DNA of 64,000 nucleotides. Source: Jaminaea rosea. Its lineage: Eukaryota; Basidiomycota; Exobasidiomycetes; Microstromatales. How positions within the stretch are numbered: the first letter of the stretch is position 1; each line of letters starts with the position of its first letter. Position numbers and translations under genes: made by a program. Positions 17,806-27,985 of the stretch are shown here, in pieces. The stretch is from contig NW_020289979.1 of NCBI RefSeq assembly GCF_003144245.1, positions 682,001 to 746,000 of the forward strand. Direction: 5' to 3'. Under the pieces are notes generated by a model. It saw only the letters and a program-made list of their open reading frames with translations, was not told the origin of the DNA and searched no databases.

Positions 17806-19755
17806 ATGGAAGATAGACATCGGTACTGGCCCCCAACAGACCAGCATGATAGCCATCGCTGGCAACCGACTCGCGACGGTCGGTCGCCGCCGCCGCCGCC
17901 AGGACCACCACCGGGTCCACCACCTCCTCGTCCTGCTGCGCTGAGCAGGCCTGCCCAGCACGGAGGTCCTCCTATGCAAGGGCAAAGCAGAGGTCCGTTG
18001 CATTCTGGTGCCTCAAGGGATGAAGAAGGAGATTGGCGGCGCACCTCGCAGCCAACTCGCATTCTCATTCTCTCCAACCTCGCGTCAAACGATGGTCAGA
18101 CGGCAGCTCACCTCGCTCTCAGCATCAGCACCATCGATCATCCCTCGTCGATGGTCGTGAGAGCCCTGCAGCGGGTGGTGCTCGTTGTTACTACAGGTGG
18201 CCCTGCTGCGAAGGAGGATAGGGCTGAGCAACAGAAGAAAGAGAGCAAGACAGCCTTTGCCTTCTTCAGCAGCGTCGAGGCCGCAGGGATCGCTCTGGAG
18301 GCGCTGAGAGCCAGAGAGCTATTTCAGGCCAAGACCGCTCATATCGCAGCACTCAGCAACGACAGTCAGGGATCAGGTAGCAAGGGGCAGCACATTGACT
18401 TTGCTCGTTTCAGCTCCCACTTCATCCAGGCAGGCGAGGGCCGAGGCAATCCTGCCTGCGGCGGTGAGGATGCTTCACCAAGCTGGACTACAACTTGGCA
18501 CGACGACGAGACAGGCCATGATTGGCAGCCGGTTGATCCAGAAGCGAAATGTCAGATCTGGCAAAAGGGCTGGCCGTTGCCACTGCCTAATCCAGGCCGA
18601 GAGAAAACCGAGGGTCGTCCTCCCTCCCACCAGCAAGCAGAGAAGTCACAAGCATCCTCTGAGAAGCACAAGAAAGCCAAGGTCCCACCAGCCCCGCCGA
18701 TACTCGGAGGTAAGCTAAATGCGGCGCACAATATCGCTCATTGGGGGAGGAAGCAGGAGGAGCTGCACGGCGTCGGGCTGTCCACCGTCGCTGCGACGAA
18801 GTCATCAATTCCAGCCGCATCGGCGCCTATGCAGCCCACAGCGCCATCAATATCAACCACGTCACAGTGGAAATCCATTCCTCCATCAACCACCTTACCT
18901 TCTTCAGCCCCATCCGTCACTTCGCACAGGGAGAGCGAAAGCTTCACCGACCCTGACCCGGCCGTCCTCGCCTGCTACCTATGCTCGCGACGCTTTAAGA
19001 CCCCAACCCAACTTGCCAAGCACGAGGCTCAGTCTGAACTACACAGGGGCAATTTGGCGGATGAGAGCAAGAGAGCGGAGGGTAGGGAGCGGAAGAGAGA
19101 AGCGAGGGACAAGGATAAGAGGGAGAGAAAGGAGGCAGCGCAGGTTGAGGGAGAAGAGCCTTCAGCCGAAGTCGCGAAGGAAGCGCAGAACAACGAGGTG
19201 GATTGCGCCTCCGGTGAGGCAGCTGCAGCTATCGTCGCCCCCTCCGTTGCTCCTCCTCAACCACAGTATAGGGATCGAGCCCTGGAGCGTCGCGTCGCCT
19301 TCGGGATCGACGAATCTGCCCTGTCCCAAGCCAAGCGCGCCAAACGTCATCATCAACAGGACCGTACCTTTCATCCCGGTCCTCCTGCTCCTACCGCATG
19401 TTCTGCTGCTCAGCCGGAACCTGAGCCGCAGCCGGCAAGCGGTCGTGCCCTCGACGACAGTAATGTCGGTCATGCAATGTTGCGCGCCATGGGCTGGGAG
19501 ATTGGGCGAGGCTTGGGTGAAGGGGAGAAGGAGGGTAGGGCAGAGCCTGTTGAGGCTGTGCTGGGTTTTGGTGGGGAGGAGAGGGCCGGCATTGGTGCGA
19601 CGAGGAGGGTTGAGGAGACTACACTACCTGTCGGCGTGGCAGGGATAGGCATGATGCAAGGCTCGATGCTTGACCAGGCGAGGGGGGCGAGAAGAAGGAG
19701 GTATGAGGAGATAGCCGCAGGCGAGGGAGAGGGAAGCCAAGGCCAGCAGCGATGA
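17806..19755 (+). CDS. RBM5/RBM10-like RNA-binding protein (RRM, C2H2, G-patch)
   Basis: A 649-residue single-exon protein. It opens with a Pro-rich segment (residues 27-45). A weak RRM-like region follows (TRILILSNL near 85, KTAFAFFSSVEAAGIALEAL near 148). A single C2H2 finger sits near residue 386 (ACYLCSRRFKTPTQLAKH, second His seven residues on). A Lys/Arg/Glu-rich helix precedes the C-terminal G-patch at about 549-595 (NVGHAMLRAMGWEIGRGLG). This finger plus G-patch order is that of RBM5/RBM10, splicing factors of the A complex; the G-patch of RBM5 activates the helicase DHX15/Prp43. A clear OCRE domain and a second RRM are not seen, so it may be a reduced version. Nuclear location and a splicing role are family inference. 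Confidence 0.78.
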   Translation: MEDRHRYWPPTDQHDSHRWQPTRDGRSPPPPPGPPPGPPPPRPAALSRPAQHGGPPMQGQSRGPLHSGASRDEEGDWRRTSQPTRILILSNLASNDGQTAAHLALSISTIDHPSSMVVRALQRVVLVVTTGGPAAKEDRAEQQKKESKTAFAFFSSVEAAGIALEALRARELFQAKTAHIAALSNDSQGSGSKGQHIDFARFSSHFIQAGEGRGNPACGGEDASPSWTTTWHDDETGHDWQPVDPEAKCQIWQKGWPLPLPNPGREKTEGRPPSHQQAEKSQASSEKHKKAKVPPAPPILGGKLNAAHNIAHWGRKQEELHGVGLSTVAATKSSIPAASAPMQPTAPSISTTSQWKSIPPSTTLPSSAPSVTSHRESESFTDPDPAVLACYLCSRRFKTPTQLAKHEAQSELHRGNLADESKRAEGRERKREARDKDKRERKEAAQVEGEEPSAEVAKEAQNNEVDCASGEAAAAIVAPSVAPPQPQYRDRALERRVAFGIDESALSQAKRAKRHHQQDRTFHPGPPAPTACSAAQPEPEPQPASGRALDDSNVGHAMLRAMGWEIGRGLGEGEKEGRAEPVEAVLGFGGEERAGIGATRRVEETTLPVGVAGIGMMQGSMLDQARGARRRRYEEIAAGEGEGSQGQQR

Positions 19756-19856
19756 CATGGCAGTATAGTGGAAGCTCTACATTAATGCACGGTTACAGAA
19801 CAGATTCGAGCGGAATTGTCAGGATATCACGTAAAGTGAACAATCGGCTGCGAGTC

Positions 19857-22800
19857 TCAAGCCATCTCGTACGCTTCGTCCTCCTCCGGCCCGCTGACGA
19901 CGACGGAGGGCAAAGCCTGATACTGAGCCGACGAGGAAAGCGCCGCAGTGGTTGGTGTCGCTGCTGCTGGCCCTGCGAGTGATCCACGCCGTGTGTCTCC
20001 CCGTCGCGAAAAGAGGCTCGCGGCACGACTCGCCAAGCTGTCCAGCCATACAAAGGCCGAGCCGGGCCGGCCACGAGTGGCGCCCACAGCCTCGTACTCA
20101 TCGAGAGCGTCTTCGTCATCGTCCTCCGCCGACTTCTTGCTCTCCAACACAAGGCCGTCCTCCCCATCAGCGCCTCCTTCAAGATGCCTCGGTCTCCTCC
20201 ACCACTTCAAAGTCAGGCTCCCGCCCACAACACTAACACTACTAGCAGCCATAGCTGCTCCCGCCATCATGGGATGCATCTTCCAGCCCCAGGGCAGGCC
20301 GACACCCATGGCCAGCGGTAGAGCGACCAGATTATAGCAGGTAGCCCAGGCAAAGTTGAGCCTGATCTGGAGGAAGATCCGGCGGGAGAGCAGGAGAGAG
20401 GATGGCACATCTAAGAGGGAATTGCGCACCAGTACGATGCTGGCAGATTCCAAGGCGATGTCCGAGCCGGAGGAGAGGGCGATGCCGCAGTCTGCAGAGG
20501 CGAGAGCGGGGCTGTCGTTGATGCCGTCTCCCACCATTGCTATCCCCCCTTCCGACCCCCTTGGGTCGAGGGCTAGGTCCCGCCTCAGCTCCTGGATGAG
20601 CTCACTCTTCCCCTGCGGCGTCCTGCTCGCATACACGTCGTGCTCGTCATCTATCCCGACCTGTCTTGCCACGGCCCGCGCGGTAGCTTCCGTGTCTCCC
20701 GTGACCAAGGCGGTGGAGATGCCCATGGAGTGCAGGGCTCGGATCGCCCGCCGCGCTTCTGGACGAACTTGGTCTGCGAGAGAGAGGGCGAGTATGACTT
20801 GCGAGTCGAGCGTCACATACACAAGGGTACGGGCGAGATGCTCCTCGACTTGGGCAAAGGTACTGAGGCTCGGTGGAAGGTGGGGCGAGACCATCTCCTT
20901 CTTGCTGCTGCTACCGGCCCCGCCGAATAGACGAGAATTCCCGATCGATAGGTGGTGCGGGTGTGACGAGGAAGCGTTGCTTCTGACCGTGCCAGTGACT
21001 CCCTGCCCCGTAATGCTCTGGAATGACTCGACAGCCAGGCCCGTGGAGCCCTCCGTCCCCTCTGCAATACCACAGCGTCGCCTTGCGTAAGCCGCAATAG
21101 CGTTTCCGAGGGGATGCTCGCTTTTGCCCTCCAACGCACCAACCATCTCCAGTGCATCGCGCCGCCTCAGCGTCAACCTATTCCCATCTTCATCGCCCAA
21201 CACAGGTGCATCGAGGTCCTCATCGTGCGCCGTGACCGGCCCGCCAGCCCATGCCACTCCCACAACAGCCACCTTTCCCCTCGTGAGCGTGCCGGTCTTA
21301 TCGAAGAGGACTTTGCGGATCTTTACGCTCGCCTCCAGCGGTCCACCACCCTTGATGAGGATGCCGTGTTGCGCCCCGACTCCTGTGCCTACCATCACCG
21401 CCGTGGGTGTCGCCAAGCCCAGTGCGCAGGGGCAAGCCACCACCACGACGGAGATGCACAACTTGAGGCAGACCGCAAATTTGGTTGCGTGCTCCTCCCT
21501 GAAGACTTGGGGGAGGTGATCTGGCCCAAGCAGATGAGCGAGTGCCATCCAGCTCACAAAGGTGAGCAAGCCGAGCCCGATTACTGTAGGCACGAAGACG
21601 CCCGCTATCCGGTCGGCAAAGGCCTGAATGGGAGCCTTGCTCGTCTGAGCCTCAGAAACTAGTCGCACAATTTGCGAGAGGGAGGTGTCCTTCCCTGCGC
21701 GATGGACCAAAAAGTCGAAGGAGCCGAGACCATTGACCGTGCCTCCAATGACGGGTGAGCCGACCCGCTTGGTGACAGGCATAGACTCTCCGGTGACGAC
21801 GGACTCGTCTACCGTGCTGGAGCCGCGCACAACGACACCATCTGCGGGGATGCGATCACCGGGAACAACCTTGACGTAGTCACCCCTCTGCACCAGCTCA
21901 CCCGGCACGCGCTTCTCAGCCGAGCACTTCTCCCCGTCGGTGTAGATGACGGCCGCAGTAGGCGCCAAGCTGATGAGTCTGCTCAGAGCCTCGGACGTCT
22001 TGCCTTTAGCTGCATTCTCAAGATAGCGACCGAAGGAGACAAATGTGATGAGCATGGTCGATGTATCGAAGAATGTTGCCGGCTTTCCGCACATGTGCTC
22101 GGGTGTTGAGGAGCAAAAGAGGCCAAAGAGCATGGAGAAGGCGGAGTAGGTGAACGAGGCCGTGGTACCGAACACGACCAGGACGTCCATTGTTGCCGAG
22201 CGATGCTTGAGAGCCTTCCATGCCGTGCGATAGAAACGGCGGCCGACTCCGAATTGGACGGGAATAGTAAGGGCCAAGCAGAGGACGTCGGTCAGGTAAA
22301 GCTGTGTGATTGGCTGCCACATGAGGATAGACCGGGTGACGGACCATTTGGGGAGGACCATACTGATGAGAAAGACGGGTACGGCCATAGTGAGCGAGGC
22401 AATGAAGGCTTGTCGCCACTGCGTGACCTCCTTGACCCGACTGAGCGACTGAAGCTGCGTCGAGTCGCGATCATCGGCGAGGACGACATCGAAACCTGCG
22501 TCCTCTATGCGTTCCACGATGTCGCGTAAGCCCAGCTGCTTGGCGTCGTACCGGACTTTGGCTCGCTCTGTCGCTAGAGCTACTTCGCATGACTGGACAC
22601 CAGCCAGCTCGAGGACTCCAGACTCGATGCTGGCTACGCAGGCGGAGCAGGTCATGCCGTAGACGGAGAGCGTCGCCTCCTCGATGGCTGGTGCAGCGTC
22701 GCCTTGCTCAGCTGCTTGCGTCGATGATGTCTGCTTTGAGGCTGAATCGACCTTGACATCGCTGAGTACTATAGCATCGAATCCAACATCTTCGACTTCC

Positions 22801-23141
22801 TCAACGATTTTTTCGACCGTCCATTGAGAAGGCGCATAATCGACGACAGCTCGCTCAGCAAGGAGAGCAACGGAGACGTCGAGGATGCCGGGCTGTTTAC
22901 GCAACATAGATTCGATGGACTGGTAGTGGCGGGCGCGGATGACAGGGAATTGCGATGATCAGTGGATGTTCGTTTTATCTGATGGTAGCTGCGGATCCGC
23001 GCTAGTAATCACCTCGACGCATGCGCCACAAGTCATGCCCTCGACTCGCAGGGTCGCCGTAGCTCGATCCATTGCTGCGCCACCTCCTTGGCCGTCTGGA
23101 AGCATGTTGCGAGGTGAAGACGCATCATCCACGGCGCTCAT
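19857..23141 (-). CDS. CCC2: CCC2-type copper-transporting P1B ATPase
   Basis: This family pumps Cu(I) into the late Golgi to load cuproenzymes such as Fet3-type ferroxidases. Exon 1 (23141-23013) encodes MSAVDDASS through the first metal site GMTCGACVE; after a 93-base intron exon 2 runs 22919-19857, giving 1063 residues. A second metal-binding domain has VYGMTCSACVAS near residue 132. Also seen are the ion-path motif VVACPCALGLATPTA near 537, the phosphorylation motif DKTGTLTRG near 583, the SEHPLG nucleotide-binding motif, and GDGINDSPALASADCG near the C-terminal membrane pair. Two metal domains match yeast Ccc2. The intron splits the first metal domain just after its CxxC. The C-terminal tail (about 100 residues) is hydrophilic. 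It converges on the RBM5-like gene, 101 bases between stops. Confidence 0.95.
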
Positions 23142-23590
23142 GGCTTGGCTGTAAGGAGTTGTATCGCATCCAAAGAATGGGTTCGAGGGGAAAGAGGAGA
23201 AAGGAAATTCGTCTGAGAGGAAAGGTAGGAAAGAGTGCAGCAAACATTGAACGGCTAGCGCCGCCGCACGACTCGCCGTCTCCGTCTCCGTCATCCGTCG
23301 ATAAAGCGGATCTAAGACTCCGAGCCACCTCACCTGGCCCGCGTGGCACTCATCTCGGGCAATAGGGTGGCAGCCGCCGGCAACTCTATCCCACGCCGAA
23401 AACGTCTGACGTTGGGCTCCCGTGACGGCGAAGGGTCACGCAAGAGCTCAACCGGTGTTGAGCTTGGTGTTGACTGTCTCTTCTTCGTTGCTCAAGACCG
23501 TCATTAGGGCAAAGGATATGCTAGTGTGCGCTGTGAATCAAAGGCCGCTTTGCCAGCTGTCTCCGCTCTGCTCGATCCATCAACCTTGCC
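23142..23590. other. Intergenic: CCC2 promoter and PAL 3' flank
   Basis: About 450 bases with no supported gene. A search by eye for an obvious copper-responsive element found nothing I would defend. Confidence 0.45.
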
Positions 23591-26263
23591 TCAATCGCGG
23601 GCGTCGGGCCCCTCTTTCTTGATGTCCATCCCCCTCCTCTCCTCCTCGTCAAAGAAATGCTTGATAGCCTCAGCTATCTTCCCATCCCTGATGGCCTCGT
23701 ACAGCCTGGTGACGCGTCCGCCTACGGTGCTCTTCCAAGCGGCGCCGTCACTCCCACCAGCGCTCCCAACACCCACACCGTGAACAGCACCTCGGCCAAA
23801 AGAGCTTTTCAGCTGTGTTCCCTTGCGCGGGTGCGGCCCAGACCAGGCTTCGATTCCCAGCTCGCTGCGGACGAAGGTGAGGATGCGTTCCGTAAGGGCA
23901 CACGGATGTCCGTGCTCTTCCTTCTGAGTCCTGAGTATCCCGTCACTCCTGCTCTCCTCATAGAGCCTGCAGATGTGCCTACCCACAGCCGCCAAGATCT
24001 TCTCCCTGCTATTCCACTCCTTCATCCCCTCATCAAGATGTCGGCCTGACGACTCGCTCTCCAGCATCGCAGCGACAAAGAAGTTCGGATCAGACATCAC
24101 GTATAGCGATGACGCCGCGTCATTGGCTCGCGTAGTGTAGTCTAGGTGGCCCTTGGTGATGAAGCAGAGAACGAGTCGCTCGACTATGCGCTCGACCGTA
24201 GCTTCAGAGGAAAGAAAGGCGTGACTCTCTTCCGGAAAGTGAGGCGAATCGCGTGTGTACCACGCATAGACTTTGTCGATCGAGAGACGGTCCCTTGAGA
24301 GACGCTTTGCAGCATCCTTCAGCCAGGCGTGAAGCTTGCCAACAAAGAGCACAAAAGCGAGACGGAGGTCTATAGCCTGCGTGACGACCATGAGTGCATT
24401 TGCACAGAGCTTGCTCAAAGTCTCGACCGCCATGGCTGTGTATCGTGCTGATACGAGCGCGAGAGAATTTATACTCTGGTTGTGCATCTCGGCGCTCATG
24501 CAGAGGTGGTTGACACGATTGGCCAGGTAGGCCAGCTCGGACATGTAAGCTGCGCTTGCGATATCCAGGCCTTTGAGCCCGCCGTCCTTGTTGGGGCCAT
24601 CACAGGGTGCGAGACAAGGCTCCAGTCCGTTGGACATTGAGGCGTTGAGGAGCTCGGTTTGTTGGGCGAAGACGATACGGCCTAAAGTGGCAAGACCATC
24701 CCGCGTCTTTTCAGTCGCGTTGGTCACGGCAGTGGCTTGGAAGTTGCCCTGCGTGGGAACGGATTGGGAGGAAAAGGTAGATGAGTGCCAGGCTGTGTGC
24801 GAGCTCGATATGCTTGCGCGCACTAACCGCATGGAGGACCTCGGATGTGGCGGGATCCATCAAAGGGTTGTCTGTGCTTGAGTTGATTTCGATCTCTAGA
24901 TTGTGATGAGCAGCGATAAAGTCCTCGACGACGGGGCCGATCCACTGAGGTGCGGTACGAGCGGGGTAGCTGCAGGAGTTTGCGAAGCAGTCGAATCAGT
25001 TGACGCCTCTTCAATCTCTACCGCTGCCATGCCTACTCACCGATCTTGCTTGAGAAAGAGTCCATCGACCTGCGCTCCGGCTTCAGCAGTAGACTTCGTC
25101 CCAGCACGCCAGAGCAGCTCGACAGGGCTGCTTGTCTTTTCCTTCGCCGCATCTTGTAACATTCCACTGCTGGCCAACCAACGCCTCAAGTTGCGTGCTA
25201 CCTGCACCTGCCCAGGGTGAGGACGCGCCGTGTCGTGTAGAAAGGCAGAGAAGGGCTCCTTGAAGCCTAACGATGCCTCACAGGCCATTGCGGTGACGAC
25301 CTGCGTGAGGGCGAGCAAGCCGTGGGCGTCGTACAATGCCTGAGAGGCAACGGAGGCAGCAACTGCCGTACCGTTGATGATAGCTAGTACCTCCTTTGGC
25401 TGGTAGACGAAAGTGGGCACGCTGAGCTGCTGTAGAGCCTCGCGAGCGGACATGCGTTCTCCCTTGATGTCGACCTGGATTCCTGCATGCCCGCATAGAG
25501 CGTAGGCGATGTAAGCAAGTGGCATGAGGTCTCCGCTAGCGGAGATGGACCCCTGCGTGGGTACGACAGGCGTGACGTTCAGCACCAGCAAGTGTCGAAG
25601 AGCAGCGATGAGCTCCCAACGGACGCAGGAGTGTGCGCGGAGAAGGTTGTTGATGCGGAGCAACATGGCACCGCGTACCCAGGCGGTAGGAAGGGTGTGA
25701 GATGGCCCGCTCATGGAGGGCGTGGTTGAATCTATGCCGGCGAGGAGACCTTCAAGGGCGTTTGCGATTGAGTCGGCTTGTGAGGAGGGTAGAGTGGAAG
25801 CAGCATTTCCGCCGAAGCTGGTCGTGACGCCGTACACGGTGCGATCTCTGCTTGAGACGAGAGTGGCGAGAGCTTGATTGCCAGCCTCGACGGCGCATTG
25901 ACGAGCGTCTGCGTCCAGCTGAAAGCTGCTCTTGTGACGGGCGATGGCGTTGAGATAGCCAATGGTGAGAGATGAGCCGGTGAGCTTCAGTGTTCCGTCG
26001 GTACCGGTGCCGTGAGCTAAGGTTTCGAGGAAGAGAGCATTGTGCGTAGGCGGACCATGATGAGGTACAAAAGAAGCGCGGACTCCGTCATGGCCATCTC
26101 CATGGTGGCCGTTGCTCATTAGAATGTGAGGTGAGGGACGTATGGGAGTGGTGAGGGGAGGAGGCGGATGCTGAGGATGGTGAGAGAGAGGGCAAGGAAC
26201 AGAGGATCGTTGTCGTGTTGCTGGTGAGAGGTCAGGAGTCAAGGTTAGTCGTCGCTTGGTCAT
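23591..26263 (-). CDS. PAL: Phenylalanine ammonia-lyase
   Basis: PAL deaminates L-Phe to trans-cinnamate. Three exons join: 26263-25041, 24969-24828 and 24748-23591. Introns are 71 and 79 bases, GT-AG, and the product is 840 residues from the first ATG or 792 from the ATG at 26119 (MSNGHHGDG). Family proteins have about 715-740 residues, so the later start is plausible; an acceptor-like CTCTCACCAG between the two ATGs could mean a leader intron. The lid Tyr is in VYGVTTSFGGNA, and the self-made MIO cofactor triad is in GSISASGDLMPLAYIA. Further signatures are INGTAVAAS, FLHDTARPHPGQ, DRYPARTAPQW, SSTDNPLMD, GNFQATAV and EMHNQSINSLALVSAR. Phe versus Tyr preference was not judged. In basidiomycetes PAL is mainly catabolic. 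Confidence 0.95.
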
Positions 26264-26768
26264 GACTGCTTGAGGGTGGATGTGCTTCGGTTGCGCTAAG
26301 TCTATGGTCTGACTTCAGGGTGGGTTTGCAGGCTGACTGACGTGTCTCAACGAGTGAAGTGCATTTCCATTGCGAGTCAGCGTCAGCGAAGCGGGTAGCC
26401 GCATCTCGTTGTGGGTCAACACCCTGTGCCGCCTTCTAGATGCCGCCTTTGCAGCATCCTTGTCATCTTTGCGGAGAGACGCTCGCAGGTCTGCAATTGG
26501 AAGCCGGTATCAACGATGGTCGGGGCATTTGAAGAGGTACAGCCTTGATGGAAAGCAACGAAGCAAGCACAGCCAGCCGCCGCCAAGAGGTCGAGCCACG
26601 CTCGACGCGGGAAACGCGACACGGAAACGAGGCGTCGGCGTTGAGGGTGGAGATTGACGGATAGGCACAAAGTTGAAGCAAAGGCACCTCAACTCAAGCT
26701 TCCCTCGACACCCACCCTATTTCGCACCTTCATCCTCTCACCCAATCCGCAATCTGCGGCATCTCGAG
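26264..26768. promoter_or_regulatory. Divergent promoter between PAL and CTF8
   Basis: About 505 bases without a gene. It must carry both promoters. No clear TATA box was found near either start. Confidence 0.5.
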
Positions 26769-27929
26769 ATGGTCCGTATTCACCTCAATCTTGCACCAGC
26801 ATCGGTTGGTCCCTCATCGAGCAAGAGACGTCGGCTCAATGGCGCCGGCGTCGATCCCGACCAAGGCTCCTCTGCAGCCAGCAGCAGCGTGCCTCGTCCA
26901 CTCCTCGCGCTCAGCCCCAATGGCGAGCTCGTACTGATAGAGCTACAGGGATCGCTCGAAATGGAGGACCAAGGTGGTGCGGAGGGAGAGTCATCGACAA
27001 TCGGCGAACTCATCTGGGGAGAGGGCCGCGAGGACAAGCCCACGCTGGTGCTCTCTCACCATCGCCTCGAAGGGAAGCTGGCTACTCTGTCTAAGCCTTT
27101 GGCTGTCATCGAGAAGAGGAAAAGAGTGGACCAAGAGGAGGAAGACGTAGATAGAGAGGACGGAAGAGATGGGGGTGTAGGCGAGGCGCCCAAGAACAAT
27201 GGTCATGGCGCTGCTGGAGATGCTGCATCTGGACCACTATCATCGTCCTCGACCACGATCCACGCAAGCAAAGAAGAGGAGGAGGCTCGAAGACTACCGA
27301 CAGCAGCAGCAGACGACGATGAAGACGATGCGCTCCGCCTGTCGGCCTTGCTGGCGGACAGCGATGATGAAGACAATCGTGACGCGAGAATAAAGCGACA
27401 GCGTCATGCAGACCCCGTCTCACCGACTGCAGAACGCCGCGGCAAGCTGGGAGGTAAAACGTCCATCAGAAATGGTGAGCTGGGTCGTCCACCTGCGAGC
27501 AACAGAAGTGAGCCAGCTGTTCGCGCTGGAGCAGAACGACAAGGCGAAGAGCAAACGGCCATGCCACAGACGACCGACCCACGCTCTTCCCCTCCCTTGA
27601 GGTCGAGCAGCCCCGCACCAGTGCCAGCTCCTCTCCACCTCGGCAGCTCAATCGACTACAGCAGCCCTCCGGCCACGCCGCAGCGTGCGGCGCCCGAGCA
27701 CCGAGCCAACGACGATGATGAGGACGAGGGCGACAGAACGATCACCGCTCCGCCAACAGCTTCAGTACCCAACGGCAACAAAGCTGCCGATCTGACCTCT
27801 CGGGCTCGCCGCACGCGCCAAACGGCGACGTACTACGACGTGGTCTGCATTATCCGTAAGAAGGTCCTCTTCAGCAAGCGGCCCGAGCCACTTGTACACG
27901 GCGTCGGCGACGGTGCAAGACTCTGCTAG
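26769..27929 (+). CDS. CTF8: Ctf8, subunit of the Ctf18 alternative clamp loader
   Basis: Ctf8 binds Dcc1 and Ctf18 to form the RFC-like complex that loads PCNA and supports sister-chromatid cohesion. I start at the ATG at 26769 (MVRIHLNL) because the family begins there; an in-frame ATG at 26673 would add 32 non-conserved residues. The N-terminal half has ELVLIELQGSLE, IGELIWGE, PTLVLSHHRLEGKL and KPLAVIEKRKR. The C-terminal half has YYDVVCIIRKKVLFSKRPEPL. Between them lie about 240 disordered residues rich in Glu, Asp and Ser, while yeast Ctf8 is only about 130 residues in all. The last 13 residues (VHGVGDGARLC) are non-conserved. It converges on GUP1 with 56 bases between stops, so the transcripts probably overlap. 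Confidence 0.88.
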   Translation: MVRIHLNLAPASVGPSSSKRRRLNGAGVDPDQGSSAASSSVPRPLLALSPNGELVLIELQGSLEMEDQGGAEGESSTIGELIWGEGREDKPTLVLSHHRLEGKLATLSKPLAVIEKRKRVDQEEEDVDREDGRDGGVGEAPKNNGHGAAGDAASGPLSSSSTTIHASKEEEEARRLPTAAADDDEDDALRLSALLADSDDEDNRDARIKRQRHADPVSPTAERRGKLGGKTSIRNGELGRPPASNRSEPAVRAGAERQGEEQTAMPQTTDPRSSPPLRSSSPAPVPAPLHLGSSIDYSSPPATPQRAAPEHRANDDDEDEGDRTITAPPTASVPNGNKAADLTSRARRTRQTATYYDVVCIIRKKVLFSKRPEPLVHGVGDGARLC

Positions 27930-27985
27930 ACCAGACACTCCAGTGCTCATTGTCATCATTATCATTAGCATTCCTTCAAGCGCCG

